Positions 1 to 11,384 of a stretch of DNA of 64,000 nt are shown in pieces. Origin of the DNA: Sarocladium kiliense (taxonomy: Eukaryota > Ascomycota > Sordariomycetes > Hypocreales > Sarocladiaceae); the NCBI GenBank assembly GCA_030734395.1, contig JAUZTG010000029.1:2666001-2730000 (forward strand), written 5' to 3'. The notes beneath the pieces were generated by a model. The model saw only the letters and a list, made by a program, of their open reading frames with translations, did no database searches and was not told the DNA's origin. Positions within the stretch are counted from its first letter, which is position 1; each line of letters opens with the position of its first letter. The position numbers were made by a program, and so were the translations under genes.

Positions 1-370
1 CAGCATGCTTCCCAATGGAACATTGAATCCTGGAGAGATGACAAGTTTTAATCATTACGCGTACGGTTCCGTGGCGCAGTTCTTGCACGAGACAGTTGGA
101 GGCATAGCTCCGGACAAGGCTGACCCGGGCTACATGACAGTGCTGGTGGCTCCAGTACCAGGTGGACAGATCACATCGGCCAAGGCGAAGCATCTCGGGC
201 CATATGGCGAGATAGAGGTAGAATGGGCGGTGAAGAAGGGCGCTGGCTTTCATCTGCAAGTCAAGGTGCCGCCAAACTCAAGAGCGGTGATAAAGATGCC
301 TGGGTCTGGACGTGTCATCAAAGTAGGCTCTGGTGTTCACAAATTCGTTGACCCGAAGTTTCGAATATAG
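1..370 (+). CDS. alpha-L-rhamnosidase (GH78), C-terminal part only
   Basis: Only the last ~120 codons lie in the window; the frame is already open at the left edge, so the gene starts outside it. The peptide contains the SFNHYAYGSV stretch that closes the catalytic barrel of GH78 rhamnosidases. It is followed by the C-terminal beta domain with VAPVPGG and the alternating hydrophobic strands typical of that family. GH78 enzymes release terminal L-rhamnose from glycosides and pectin side chains and are usually secreted in fungi. The N-terminal signal peptide and the catalytic Glu residues cannot be seen here. The identification rests on recognising the C-terminal motif and domain order, not on a search. 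Confidence 0.82.
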   Translation, partial: SMLPNGTLNPGEMTSFNHYAYGSVAQFLHETVGGIAPDKADPGYMTVLVAPVPGGQITSAKAKHLGPYGEIEVEWAVKKGAGFHLQVKVPPNSRAVIKMPGSGRVIKVGSGVHKFVDPKFRI

Positions 371-917
371 AATTACACTAGTTCTTATCGTCAGCACCAG
401 GAAGTAGTCAGTCTTCCAGATATATCACACAGAAGAAATATTTAAGCAGAAACACACCCATATTGGCGAGTGCGACTAATAGCGATATTTATAGGACGCG
501 AGAGAAGAAGTAGTAGTCAACTCCACGGCCCCAACGCCTCTCTATGTAGTGGCCTATTAGCTAGCTAGCTTCCGTTGCAATATATTCCTCAAGCTGGCTT
601 TGTCCTTGATATATTGAAGGCTGAGTTCGGCTCTGCTGCTTACATTGCATCGACTAATTTAATACGTACATGGTCAAGCTTCTAGGATGGGAAATCAAGC
701 TCGTATTCAGATATCACTATCTGCTGATCTGGTCCATCAAACATCAATTGTCACACGACTACCACAGCCAGAGACCTGTCAAAGTTCAGTACCAAATCAC
801 ACAGAAATCCAATTGGGTGACATTCTCTTGCATTAAATGATTCTCATGACAGAGGCTTCTGGCAGGAGCAGAAGATGCACCGCCTGGTATAGAGCCTCAC
901 CTCCTACTCTAGGGACC
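371..917. other. intergenic, converging 3' ends
   Basis: This spacer lies between the rhamnosidase stop codon and the 3' end of the cysteine-rich gene on the other strand. I see no coding frame, RNA gene or repeat in it. Confidence 0.6.
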
Positions 918-1704
918 CTAATCTTCAAAGCCATCAAGGTCAGAACCCTGCTGGGCAGTACATTGGTTGTTGTCGCAGTATCCCAGACACTGCTCGTCTC
1001 TTTGACAGGCTTGTCCTTCATCAAAGCTGCGCTCGCAACTGGTGCTATCGCCACAGAAGAGCTTGCCCGCGTCATCGTTCTTGCAGTCTCCATCCGATTG
1101 GCAAGAGTCGCCAAGGCAGCTCGCCGGATAATCCGTGGATGGGTGATTGTAGCCTTTCTCGACGCTCTGGCTGGCATCGACTGTCTCGCACTTGACGCTG
1201 CTCGCGAGACCACCGACGTACTTTTTCTCAAACTCGTCTGAGGGGCGGCTGAAGAGTGAGGAGTGGGAAACCTCGAAGGTAACGTGATCAAATATCGCGT
1301 CCTTAGGACTGCAGTCGGTAGAGCTATGATGTTGTCAAAAACCAATTTATACTTCGTCATTGTGACTTCTCGCTTACTGGTAGATGGTGCAGATGTACTT
1401 CTGACCTGAGGGTGCTGTTGACGTGCAAGGAATCGAGATGGACCCTACGTTATGATAGCTGGACCCGAACGTAAGCAAGCGCTATGCATTCCATGACTGT
1501 GCAGTCTATTAGAAATGATTCTTACAAGGCATCATGTAGGCTGACGCAGGAGCCGTCAGCTTGAATGTCCTGGCTGCCTTGGTCGAAGTATTCGCCGGTG
1601 TAAACGCGAGGGACAGTAGCTGGCTCCGGCGCCCTGGCCGTAAGTGCAGCTGCAGTAGCATCTGCAACGAGAGCCAAGATGTAGACAGCAGAGTAAGGCA
1701 CCAT
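918..1704 (-). CDS. small secreted cysteine-rich protein (effector-like)
   Basis: Three exons, 1704..1526, 1458..1378 and 1323..918, join to 222 codons (221 aa). Both introns have clean boundaries (gtaaga..ccag, gtaagc..atag). The model converts three disjoint frames into one protein with no internal stop. It begins with a hydrophobic signal peptide (MVPYSAVYILALVADATAAA). The mature part holds about 14 cysteines, most of them in the last 80 residues, where CLGDSC, SDGDC, LFCGDSTSC and CLGYCDNNQC form a disulfide-knot-like module similar in spacing to EB/Dickkopf-type repeats. No enzyme family is recognised. Size, secretion and cysteine content fit an apoplastic effector or an adhesion/defence protein, but that role is inference. 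Confidence 0.7.
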
Positions 1705-2440
1705 TTTGTCTAATTCTTTGTAAACTGAATCTGTAGTGGTGTGAAGATTCTAATTCCTTGAAGGCGGTGCTCCTGTTCTATTTATACTGCTGTCAGGTCT
1801 TCTCCTACAGCAAAAGAATAATAGAATGTGACGCACAGAGACTGACTACTGGAACGGTCCGACTTCCGCAATCCATCCATCCCTGACATAGAGACGAGGG
1901 AGGACCAAGGCCGCACCTATCAGATCTTCAGGGCTGCAACATGTCTGACATATATTCGTGTTCTCCTGTTCCGTGTCTTTCAACTTACCCATAGAGACTA
2001 TCAGCGTCGTCATAGCATGCCATGTTCCGATGCGTCTCAACATTATTCTGCTTCTGGGGATATTCGTCATGTCGTGGCCGACGTTCAGCTGAAGTAAGAT
2101 CTCTCATTCCTCACAGGGATTCCTCCGAGGACGTGGCTGACCCCCTTATTATACTGCAAATTATAACTAATATATATATACATCAACTTAATCCAGCTAT
2201 TCCTCTAAGTAGTAAAATTGTCACTTTTGCGAATTATGTGACCCCTGCATAGCTGAGTACAATAGGCATCTACATGAACGTGCCAGTCTAGGTTGCTTCA
2301 AGCCTGGTTGTAAAGGAAAGAGTTGGTCGCGGTCTCGAAGAGTTGGGGTTAAACGTTTACTATTAGTCACTTCAGGATATGAGACATAGTGCGAGTACAC
2401 AGTCCGACCAACAATCAGCCCCGTGGCCGCCTGTCGATTC
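1705..2440. other. intergenic
   Basis: This is the upstream region of the cysteine-rich gene and the downstream region of the SDR gene. It contains only short AT-rich stretches (around 2150-2200) and no supported gene. Confidence 0.55.
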
Positions 2441-3229
2441 TCAGGTTGCTGAATAGCCTCCGTCAACAAAGAATACCTGGCCAGTCACAGCTTTACTCGC
2501 CTCGCCCGCGAGGTAGAGCGCAATCCCCGCGAAATCCTCGGGTACGCCGTTCCGCTTGATCATAGTTCGCGACGAGTGTGCTTCAGCCTTTTCGCTGCTG
2601 GCCAATACAGCCGTGGTCATGGGAGTGCTCACGAGCCCTGGCGCGACAGCGTTGCACAGAACGCCGCGATGTGACCAGGCCTCAGCTTGTGACCGTGTCA
2701 AAGAAACCAGTCCTCCTTTCGATGCTCCGTAGGCGCCACTGTTTCCAAATGCGCGGAACGATTGCTGGCTGACAATGTTGATGATGCGGCCGCTGCCTCG
2801 CTCGGCCATGGCCGGCCCGAACCTTTGACCAAGGGCGAATGGGGCTGTCAAGTTGACCGCAATTGTCTCATCCCAGTCCTTCAGAGTGATACTGTCCATG
2901 TGAGGTCGAGGATTGATGCCGGCGGCGTTGACGAGGATATCTGGGACGCCATGATCCTGGACAACAGCGTCATGGATGGCGTCCGCGTCGCGAACGTCGA
3001 AAGATAACCCGAATGCCTTGCCGCCAGCTTTCCGTATGTAATCGACTGTCTCCTGTACAGGCGCAGGCCGTCGAGCGACAATGATGACTGTTGAGCCGGC
3101 CATGCTCAACGCGGTAGCCATGCCACGCCCGATGCCGGAGCTGCCACCAGTCACCACCGCGACACGACCTGATAGTCCGAATAGGGTTTCGAGATAGGCC
3201 GCACCGGCCAGCAATCCTTTGGACGACAT
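2441..3229 (-). CDS. short-chain dehydrogenase/reductase (classical SDR)
   Basis: Single exon, 262 aa from the ATG at 3229; an upstream in-frame ATG at 3253 would add eight residues but lacks conservation. The NAD(P)-binding fingerprint TGGSSGIG is at residues 27-34 and NAAG at 101-104. The catalytic set is Ser154/Ser157, Tyr167 and Lys171 (YGASK), and the C-terminal FVDGGY is the usual SDR ending. The family oxidises or reduces alcohol/keto groups with NAD(P)(H). The overall pattern resembles the KduD/2-deoxy-gluconate dehydrogenase branch. The nearby rhamnosidase makes a sugar or uronate substrate plausible, but this is not shown by sequence. Confidence 0.88.
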   Translation of the reverse strand: MSSKGLLAGAAYLETLFGLSGRVAVVTGGSSGIGRGMATALSMAGSTVIIVARRPAPVQETVDYIRKAGGKAFGLSFDVRDADAIHDAVVQDHGVPDILVNAAGINPRPHMDSITLKDWDETIAVNLTAPFALGQRFGPAMAERGSGRIINIVSQQSFRAFGNSGAYGASKGGLVSLTRSQAEAWSHRGVLCNAVAPGLVSTPMTTAVLASSEKAEAHSSRTMIKRNGVPEDFAGIALYLAGEASKAVTGQVFFVDGGYSAT

Positions 3230-3879
3230 CGTATCGCGTCTTTGAAAGGTCACGTCAATTGAGATTGAAAGAGATTCAAGGGATAAATTGTTTAGGAGGA
3301 AGGATGTACACTGTTCGCGAGGCTGGGGTCCTGTGGCGCTACCCCCGTCTCTAATGATGGGCCGGCCACCTTATTCGGCTTCTCGTCTGACACGAATATT
3401 ATCCATATTATCTTAATAAGCACTTCTGTACACATGAAAGATCTTGTTGAAAACTTCCGTCATCCTGCTTTGACGTACCTCTTCATTTATTTGAAACAAT
3501 TTATAATGGAATTCTGGAAACAGGATATAGTCAAACTTATATCAGTAACAAGTCAGTCACAAGCAGCAGGATTGTATGACGTAAAAGATCCGAAATCTAG
3601 CAGCTACTCTGCAAGGCATTATAAAACTATAAAGCGGTTCTTCTTCTTCATTTTCTCATTCAGCTAGAAATGAAAGGAGAATGGCTTTTATCATCCTTTC
3701 GTCCCGACTATATAGTCACATTTAGCATGTTAATCGTTCGCATTTAATTCGCGACATTTTCCTGCCACTAGCGAGGACTCTGCTTAGAATCACTGACAGT
3801 ACCTGTGTACCTAGAGGTCGATATACATCTTCATAACTAGGCAGTCGCTATTCGCATCATACACCTTGTACTATTCCGA
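3230..3879. other. intergenic
   Basis: This holds the SDR promoter and the 3' flank of the polyamine oxidase. A small plus-strand frame at 3434-3667 is AT-rich, has no recognisable features and is not called. Confidence 0.55.
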
Positions 3880-5555
3880 TCACTCGCCGGTGTCATAGTC
3901 CAGAAAACTGCTGACTGGCCACCCGTTTGCAGCGTTATACTCTCCCACGCTCGTGGTCCCGTGCAGAACCTTGTACTTCTTCATATAACCACTCGTAGCG
4001 TTCCCATTGGACTTTGCATCCCCCTTCAGCAGGGACGCGATCCGCATGCCGACGTTTTGGCCCTCAAACCAGGCACCGTGCAGGAAGCCGTAGTATTCCG
4101 CGGACATGGCCTCTCCGGCGAACCATAACCGGTCGACATTCGCTCTGAGATTCTGGTGTTTCTCGAGGGTCATGCCTGGCGGCCAATTGCTGTATGATCC
4201 AAAGGCCCATCTACACGATGATCATTAATCTTTAGCTGCGGATCTTGGGGTTCTCAAAAGGGGACTGAGACTTACTCCTCTTGGCTCCATCTCGGGTATG
4301 TAAAGGCTTCAACCTTGGGTATCGTGGTGTTCGGAAACATTGCCTTCAAAACAGCCAGGCACTCCTCTTTCGTCTTTTCGTCCGACTGTTGCTCGATCCT
4401 ATACGACTCGGACCCGACAACCGTCGCAAAGATGATGTTTGACCCCTCTAGAAAACCAGGCGTAGACAGGGACTGCCAGATGGGGTAATACCCACGGGTG
4501 TCCGGATCAGCATAGAGGAAATACTGCGTGTCGGCATCCCAGAAGGTCTCGTTGAATTGCATGAAGATCTTGGTGTAGGTGCCCATTTGAAACAGCTCGA
4601 TCGCCTCTCTCTTCCACCGGGGCAGCGAAGGTTGAAACTTGACAACTTCGTTCTGCAGAACGCCGAGGGAGAAGGTGCACACGGCATGCTCCGCCTCGAT
4701 GCAGCTACCATCTTCGAGCTGGACTGTGACCCCTTGATCCGAGTATTTGACACCCTTGACCACAGTGTTGAGCAGCAAACGCGAATCATGGGTCGAGGAG
4801 AGGAACGAGTCCGCCTCGCCGATGACAAAGGTGTTGAAGCCGCGCTGGTCCCAGACAAAGTTATTCTGGTCGCTGAATTGATTGAAAGTGAGGTTCGACC
4901 CGGCGATGCCGAATTCGAAGCTGCTCGCCTCCGGGGAGTATGAAGTCTCCCAGTCCCAGCTCCACCATTCCACGGCCTGCGCGTGCATGTTCTTCTTGGG
5001 TTTCCAGCCAGCCAGGCTGAGCCCGGCGCGAGTATTCGTGTCCTGGAGGTTCTCGGTGAGAATCCTTCCCGCGTCATCCTCCGCGATGTCGTACATATCA
5101 GCCCACTCGTCGAGAAGATGGGTGTAATTCTTCTCTCCAGTCTCATCGTACGTGAGAATCGAGTCGTAGTTGGAATACGTATTCTTCAGGCCATATTTCT
5201 TGCCCATGGTCCATATAGGATTCTCCGGTCCACCGGGTGACCCAAGACCCTGGATCCAGTTCGCCCCCAGCTCGACTGTGTAGGGGGTTCCGTCATGTTT
5301 CTTGCCGAAGGTGGTGTGCTTGACCCTGCCGCCGATGTAATCATTCCTGTCAACGATCACAAAGTCGGTGATGGAGGCGTTGGTCAAAGCTTGAGCAGCA
5401 GTGATGCCAGCTACGCCGGCACCGAGGATGGCGACCTGGGTTTTGCGGCAGGTCGAGCTGCCCTTTGCCTTCTCTGAGTGAGAGGCGGGTGCGCATAGGC
5501 CAGCTGGGAGACACAGGCTGGCGAGCAGCAAACGCCGTGCTGAAAGGAGCAGCAT
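3880..5555 (-). CDS. secreted flavin amine oxidase (polyamine-oxidase-like)
   Basis: Two exons, 5555..4276 and 4210..3880, encode 536 aa; the intron has gtaagt..gtgtag ends and joins WSQE to EWAFGSYSNWPPG without a break. The N-terminus is a signal peptide (about residues 1-21). It is followed by the FAD Rossmann motif ILGAGVAGITAAQ, the NDYIGGR substrate/FAD loop and VELGANWIQG. The C-terminal FAD segment is LWFAGEAMSAEYYGFLHGAWF. This order is that of fungal and plant polyamine oxidases, which oxidise spermidine or spermine to an aminoaldehyde, an amine and hydrogen peroxide. Secretion suggests action outside the cell or in the endomembrane system. The gene is divergent from an amine/amino-acid permease, which may take up the products. 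Confidence 0.9.
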
Positions 5556-6885
5556 TGTGTGAACCGAAGGTGCTCTGGGGGTGGAATGATCGGTGCTGGC
5601 CAGACTGTGAGCCAGACTAGAACAAAATGAAACTCGACTTCTGACAGACTAATGACGACAAACTCCGGGGTTTTAAAGTAGTGTCACTGTCACCTTATCG
5701 TGTAAGTTGCCATACGGTAGCTATGGAAGCAACCCCACACAAATCAAGATGAGCAGACAGTAACATGAGGTACCTTAGAAATGGAAGTCGACTATGCTGC
5801 TTCAGGAAAGAAAGTAGTCTCCAATATGCTGCTCCTTGATTCAGCTCCGAAGCTGCTGTGATTGTCGATTGCAACCAAGTCATGCCCATCGCTTATCTAC
5901 TCCCATTCGATGATAATAGACCGAAGAAAGTTCTGTGATAGGGACTTGCCATAATGTACCCCGGACAGCCAGGGACCCTCAGAACTTCTGTTTCCGGAAA
6001 GAAACTTGTCCATGGTTTTAGACTTCCTTCTTGGAGGTGGGAACATACCCCGATTCTCTAGTGTGCAGCACAAGACGGCACGACTTACACTAGAGAGAGC
6101 TCCCCTCACCATGCTGTATTAGGAAACAAAGTCGTCCAGAATCTACAGCTACTATTACGACGATCAGCTACGAGGAGCTAGGACCGGATAAGTGGATGCC
6201 GGACCCCGCATTGTCCATGTCTCCAAGGTTCGCGCTATCGATGAACAAGATCGTCATGTTATTATCTATGGAGCAGCAGCAGTGATAGCGATAACAATCT
6301 CGAGAACACGAAGATACTCCAGCCAAGCCGGGTAGCCCCCCTCTCCCGATCTACCCCGTCACTCTAGTGCTGTTATTGGTCTTGGCGAGTAGGACTGGTC
6401 TGGTCTGCATGTCCTCTCTAGTCTGCATCGTTCCCGCTGAACCAAGTCCCTTTTTCTTTCCTCACCTGGACTAGCGACCCGGCGACTCCAGAATCCATCG
6501 GATGTCTGGTGCCGGCGTTTGCTGTCTCCCCGTATCTATACCCCACAAATGAATGCTATCGGCAAGATTACATGCATGGGTGGCTGCTACAAGCATGTAA
6601 GCAAGCACCTCGAAATCGTGCTGTAAGCAGAAGCTGGTCTCATGATGGAGGGAAAAGGTGGATGAGTGAAGGAATGAACGATGTAGGATCGATAAGTGGT
6701 CTTTACAAAATGAGCATATCCTGTCCTGTCCAGATGCAACCGTTTCCAACAGTTCGACAATGAGCCTCTCTCAATCCAGCTCTACCGCTGCTGTGTAAAC
6801 CTCACCATTGTCCTTCCCCCTGCCCTTCTTTTCTCCCTGCCAAAGAATCCTAGACGGTCCTGGTCCTTTTCTTTTCTCCTTCACG
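5556..6885. promoter_or_regulatory. shared divergent promoter region (amine oxidase / permease)
   Basis: This 1.3 kb lies between the start codons of the minus-strand amine oxidase and the plus-strand permease. Short frames here (5695-5889, 5897-6112, 6471-6763) show no family features and overlap each other. Pyrimidine-rich tracts (ctttttctttcctc near 6450, cccttcttttctccc near 6825) precede the permease, as is common for fungal promoters. Confidence 0.5.
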
Positions 6886-8403
6886 ATGAAAGTCGACCCT
6901 CTGGCTACTACGGACGAGAACCAGCTCGCCCAGCTCGGCCATGGCGAATCCTTCAAGCGCACCTTCAGCCGATGGACCATGCTCGGCCTCGCCTTCGCCA
7001 TCCTCAATTCCTGGACCGCCCTCGCCGCTTCCCTCTCACTCGCGCTCCCCTCTGGCGGCTCCGTCTCCGTCATCTGGGGCCTCGCCACTGCCGGCATCTG
7101 CAACCTCTCACTCGCCGCCTCACTCGCCGAGTTCCTCTCTGCCTACCCGACCGCGGGCGGCCAGTACCATTGGGTCGCCATGATCTCGCCCTCTTGCGTC
7201 AAGAGGCAGCTGTCGTGGGTAACGGGATGGATCAACCTCTCCGGGTGGGTGGCGCTCGTCGCGACCAACAGTTCGCTCGCGAGCACGCTGATCGTCAACA
7301 TCATCTCTCTGCTGCATCCAGAGCATCAGTCAAAGAGCTGGCATCAGTTCCTCATTTTCTTGGCCGTCACGGCCGTGGCGTTCTGCATCAACGCGTTCAT
7401 GGCAACCCTTCTACCCCGGATCAATCAGTTCGCGCTCGTCTTCAGTATCCTCGGCTTCTTCATCATCTCCATCACGGTCCTCGCCTGCGCGGCTCCGCAC
7501 TACGCTACACCCGAGTACGTCTTTGCCACATTCATCAACACGACGGGCTGGCCCGACGGCGTCGCCTGGCTGCTGGGCCTCCTCCAGGGAGGATTGGGTC
7601 TCACAGGCTTTGACGCCGTGGCGCACATGATTGAAGAGATCCCCGACGCAGCAGTCCAGGGGCCTCGAATCATGATCGACTGCCAACTTATCGGCATCAC
7701 GACCGGCTTCTTGTTCCTGGTCGTTCTCCTCTTCGCATCCGGCGGAACTGCCAACACCACCAACGTCATCGGATCATCCGCCGGACCGCTGCTCGAGATC
7801 TTCTACCTCGCCACCAACAACCGCGCCGGTGCCGTCTGCCTCCTCATGTTCCCCCTCCTCTGCCTCATGTTCGCCGGGACCGCCTGTCTTACGACCTCGT
7901 CCCGCATGATCTTCGCCTTTGCGAGAGACAATGGGCTGCCGGCATCGAAGAAACTGTGGGAAGTTCACCCGACGCTCCAGGTTCCACTGAATGCTCTCTA
8001 CGCAACCGTGGTCGTGGTCGTGGTCCTGGGCTGCATCTATCTCGGCTCGACCGTCGCCTTCAACGCCATCATCGCGTCAGCCGTCGTCGCTCTCGGTCTG
8101 AGCTATGGCATACCCATTGCGCTGAACCTGATGTACGCGAGACGCAAGTTGCCGGAGAGAGCGTTTGCATTGCCGAACTGGCTGGGCTGGATCGTGAACA
8201 TCATTGGGGTTGTGTACACGATCGTCACGACTGTCCTCTTCCTATTCCCACCCTCCATTCCAGTTGATGGCACGACTATGAATTATTGTGTTGTTGCCTT
8301 CGCGATCATTATACTGATCTCGGCGTTTCAGTGGGTGATAGACGGGCGCAAGAACTTTGAAGGACCGCGCATTACCATTGAGACTGATGTCATAGGGGAA
8401 TAA
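6886..8403 (+). CDS. APC-family permease (choline / GABA / amino-acid type)
   Basis: Single exon of 505 aa. I use the ATG at 6886 because the residues before it (from an in-frame ATG at 6808) read like translated leader and the family begins with a short hydrophilic tail. The cytoplasmic start runs into FKRTFSRWTMLGLAFAILNSWTAL, and about 12 hydrophobic segments follow. The conserved stretches AYPTAGGQYHW (loop 2-3) and GLTGFDAVAHMIEEIPDA are characteristic of the yeast HNM1 choline / UGA4 GABA transporter branch of the amino acid-polyamine-organocation superfamily. Substrate cannot be assigned from sequence. The divergent polyamine oxidase makes an amine or GABA-type solute attractive as an inference. 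Confidence 0.88.
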   Translation: MKVDPLATTDENQLAQLGHGESFKRTFSRWTMLGLAFAILNSWTALAASLSLALPSGGSVSVIWGLATAGICNLSLAASLAEFLSAYPTAGGQYHWVAMISPSCVKRQLSWVTGWINLSGWVALVATNSSLASTLIVNIISLLHPEHQSKSWHQFLIFLAVTAVAFCINAFMATLLPRINQFALVFSILGFFIISITVLACAAPHYATPEYVFATFINTTGWPDGVAWLLGLLQGGLGLTGFDAVAHMIEEIPDAAVQGPRIMIDCQLIGITTGFLFLVVLLFASGGTANTTNVIGSSAGPLLEIFYLATNNRAGAVCLLMFPLLCLMFAGTACLTTSSRMIFAFARDNGLPASKKLWEVHPTLQVPLNALYATVVVVVVLGCIYLGSTVAFNAIIASAVVALGLSYGIPIALNLMYARRKLPERAFALPNWLGWIVNIIGVVYTIVTTVLFLFPPSIPVDGTTMNYCVVAFAIIILISAFQWVIDGRKNFEGPRITIETDVIGE

Positions 8404-9110
8404 CAAGGGATTGTCTTATGAGTTATGCAGAAAATGAAGACTTGTCATAGCAACGCAGGGGAATATGGCTGAAACGCTTACTTTGGGTAGTGATATACAT
8501 ACATAGTTTTATACTGGACTCTGACAGTCTACTATTTACTCTAGGTGCTGTAAACTTGTTGTAGTACTACCTATGGCAGGTCACCTTTTGCTCTTCCAAA
8601 AGACATCGTCCGCTCTAGGATCTCACAAGAAGCGTTTTCGCGTTCATGATGAACGCCTAAGTGCAGCATAGATAGAGCGCAGTTATGGGCCTAGGCTCGA
8701 GCCTCAAACATTACCTGCCAGGGACACACCATCTAATTTTCCCTAACCTTGGGATCGACGAGAGCTGCCGCAGCCCGGAATTAATCGGTGAGACTCAAAT
8801 GGTCTCCCCCATATTGAACATGTCAGCATCAGCCAAAAGTCTTCGACACCCAGTCACACACACTACAAATTGACGAGATCGCAGCATAAAGCAGATTGGA
8901 GAAATGACGATTTGGTCTTGCCCATCAAAGCAAAGGACGTATCATTCAGCGCTCCAGTGAACCCAAGTTCCCAAACAGGTTCGCTTACGTAGGAGGAACA
9001 ACATTCTGCGAAGTAAGCAAGACTCTCAAAACGAAGTAAGCAGAATAGAGCCAAACCAGTAATACGACCCAAGTAATATAACAAACGAGGAAAATCTCAC
9101 CCGTAAGCCA
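8404..9110. other. intergenic, converging 3' ends
   Basis: This is the 3' flank shared by the permease (+) and prenylcysteine oxidase (-). No gene, RNA or repeat was recognised. Confidence 0.6.
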
Positions 9111-10869
9111 TCAAAGCTCATCAGGCTTCTCCTCACCCATCACAACCTCCTCCTTGTTCACAACAACCCATTCCTCATCTGTCTCCGCCAGCAGATCATC
9201 AACTGTCAACCTCGCCACATTCATCCCCATCAAAGCACTCGTTTCCATACAAGAGATGAAGCTTTCAATTCCGGACGTATAGTACACCTTGTCTCCGACG
9301 ATGGGGTCTTGGAAGGTGACCCGGGGGAGCTCAATCGGGTAGGCGTTGAAGACATGGGCGTGGTACCAGGTGATGGGATCTGAACCAGTGAATGATTCTG
9401 GGACATCTGCGCCTAGCACATCGGCGAGGAATGTAGACGTCACGGCCTCAGCTGAGAAGATCTTGTACAGATACTCTTCCGCACCAGTCTTTGGGTTGAT
9501 GACCTTCCTCAAGGTGCTGATGGAGTAGAATCCCGTGTCGCCTACACCGTCTTTTCCCACGTGAGGCGTCTCGTCCTCGCGAAGGGTGGTGTAAACGCTG
9601 CTTGGGCTGCGATCTGTGGGTTTCAGACCGAAGAAACCGGGGCGGAGACGGAGAGGTGAGGTGAAGAGTGTGACGTGCAGACGGGTGTATGGAATCGGGT
9701 CGATGATGTCACGGACGACGGAACGATGTGCTCTGATGCTGCTATACTGCCAGGGCGAGGCGATGATGACGCCGTCAAAAGCAATAGGATGCTCCTCTCC
9801 CTCGACAGAAGATGATGCAGTATCTTTGGTACTGACGGTATACTGTGGCGACCGCTCCTTGTCGGAAGAGCGGATGAGATCAATGGAGGTGACTGTGGTG
9901 TTCAGGTGAACATGAGCACCGCTGCGAGCCACCATGCCGTCGAAAATTCTCCAGTTGCCGCCGTCGACTGCAACGGCGCCGTCGGTGGCGAAGGAGACCA
10001 TTGTCTCGAGGCCGTGGATGAAGGCCAGGTTGGAGGCATAGTTGACGCGCGTGGCGGCCTGGAGGATGTGCCGACTGAAGGCCTTGTTGATCTGTCAGGA
10101 GGTGAGTAGGATATCCTCAAGGGGATTTGGACCATTGTCGTGAATGGGAGACAGACCTTGTTGGCTTCGAGGAACTGCTCACCAGTCACACCGGTGACCT
10201 GATTCAACCCAAGATCCATCGCACTCTGCGTCAGCGACCTGAATGGAAACATTGGTGCCTCATACAATTGCAAGAACGTCGCAACCGTCTTTTCCATCAG
10301 CTTCACAGCATAATAGGGACTCGTGCCATACTTCCACACCATCTTCACCGCCTCCCACCACCAAGTCTCCCCTTTCCTCGACTCGAACACAAAACTTTGG
10401 CCATCCCAAATCGCCGTGATCTCATCATCGTCCAGCCCCGTCTCCGCTGCATCCCCCAACCTGGAGGTTGAGAGGCCAAAGTCGCGGGTGGCGTTGATCA
10501 GAATGTGGTTGACGGAGACGAAGATGGAGGCGCCGACTTCGACGGGCTGGGTTGGATCATCGTGAACGGGGATGGTGAGGGTTCGACCTCCGATTAGGGG
10601 GGATTTCTCGAAGATGGTGATGTTGATGGGGAGGGAGGAGGTAGAAGCGAATTGTTGGAGGTGGTATGCTGCTGAGGATCCTGCGGCGCCGGCGCCTGGG
10701 GATGGTTAGGGAGGAGGGTGAGTTTGGGGTGAGTTGGAGGATGAGACGAACCGATGATAACGATGTTCTTCACGCGAGGAGCTCCCGAGTTATCGTTGCT
10801 CGGGACGTCTTGGGTGACGGCGGCTGATACGCCGAGATACGCCGACAGGGAGCCCAGTGAAAGGCGCAT
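9111..10869 (-). CDS. prenylcysteine oxidase/lyase
   Basis: Three exons, 10869..10752, 10695..10157 and 10091..9111, encode 545 aa. Introns are gttcg..cccag and gtctgt..gacag. The first intron interrupts the FAD motif, which reads NIVIIGAGAAGSSAAYHL once spliced. An N-terminal signal peptide is present (MRLSLGSLSAYLGVSAAV). Downstream are the SLIGGR-type loop, the VGASIFV segment and a C-terminal region with YTSGIESFISCMETSALMG, all as in prenylcysteine oxidases. These flavoenzymes degrade farnesyl- or geranylgeranyl-cysteine from turned-over prenylated proteins, giving cysteine, the prenyl aldehyde and hydrogen peroxide, in lysosome/vacuole-type compartments. Length matches fungal members. 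Confidence 0.88.
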
Positions 10870-11384
10870 CGTGGGCGAAAGTGTGTCAATGAGATACTGG
10901 CGATGAATTCACAAGGCAACAAGGATGAAGGAAAGATAAGATGCGGTCAGCGTGCGATGAGATGGGAAGAATTACGAAGCACGGAGATATGAAGGGCAGA
11001 CGGTTGGACGAGGGGTGACGTGATGCCTCTAGTCGGCAGTGAGTTGCGACCAAGACACGAGACGGGCGATCAGACGCCAACACAGCATCAGACAAACAGG
11101 AGTTGCTCGGAGAAGGTCTACAGTCTGCTGACCACCATTGATCATTTCCCATTCACACAATATACTGAGGATAGACGTCACTGTCTTATTGTTCCGCTGA
11201 ACAGAGTTGAGATGGCGTCTGATTCGCGTATGTCCATGTCACGTGATGCCCTTGTGAGCAGCATGATGATCCTAGTTGTCGCAAATCCCGGAAATTCAGG
11301 GGAATCAGTTAGTGAAAGCAGTTCTGGATCAAAGATTAGAGGGCACGACATGACGCCGTAGAATCGATGACCTAGTTCAATAGC
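10870..11384. other. intergenic
   Basis: This is the promoter of the prenylcysteine oxidase and the 3' flank of the GT32 gene. No coding region is supported. Confidence 0.55.
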
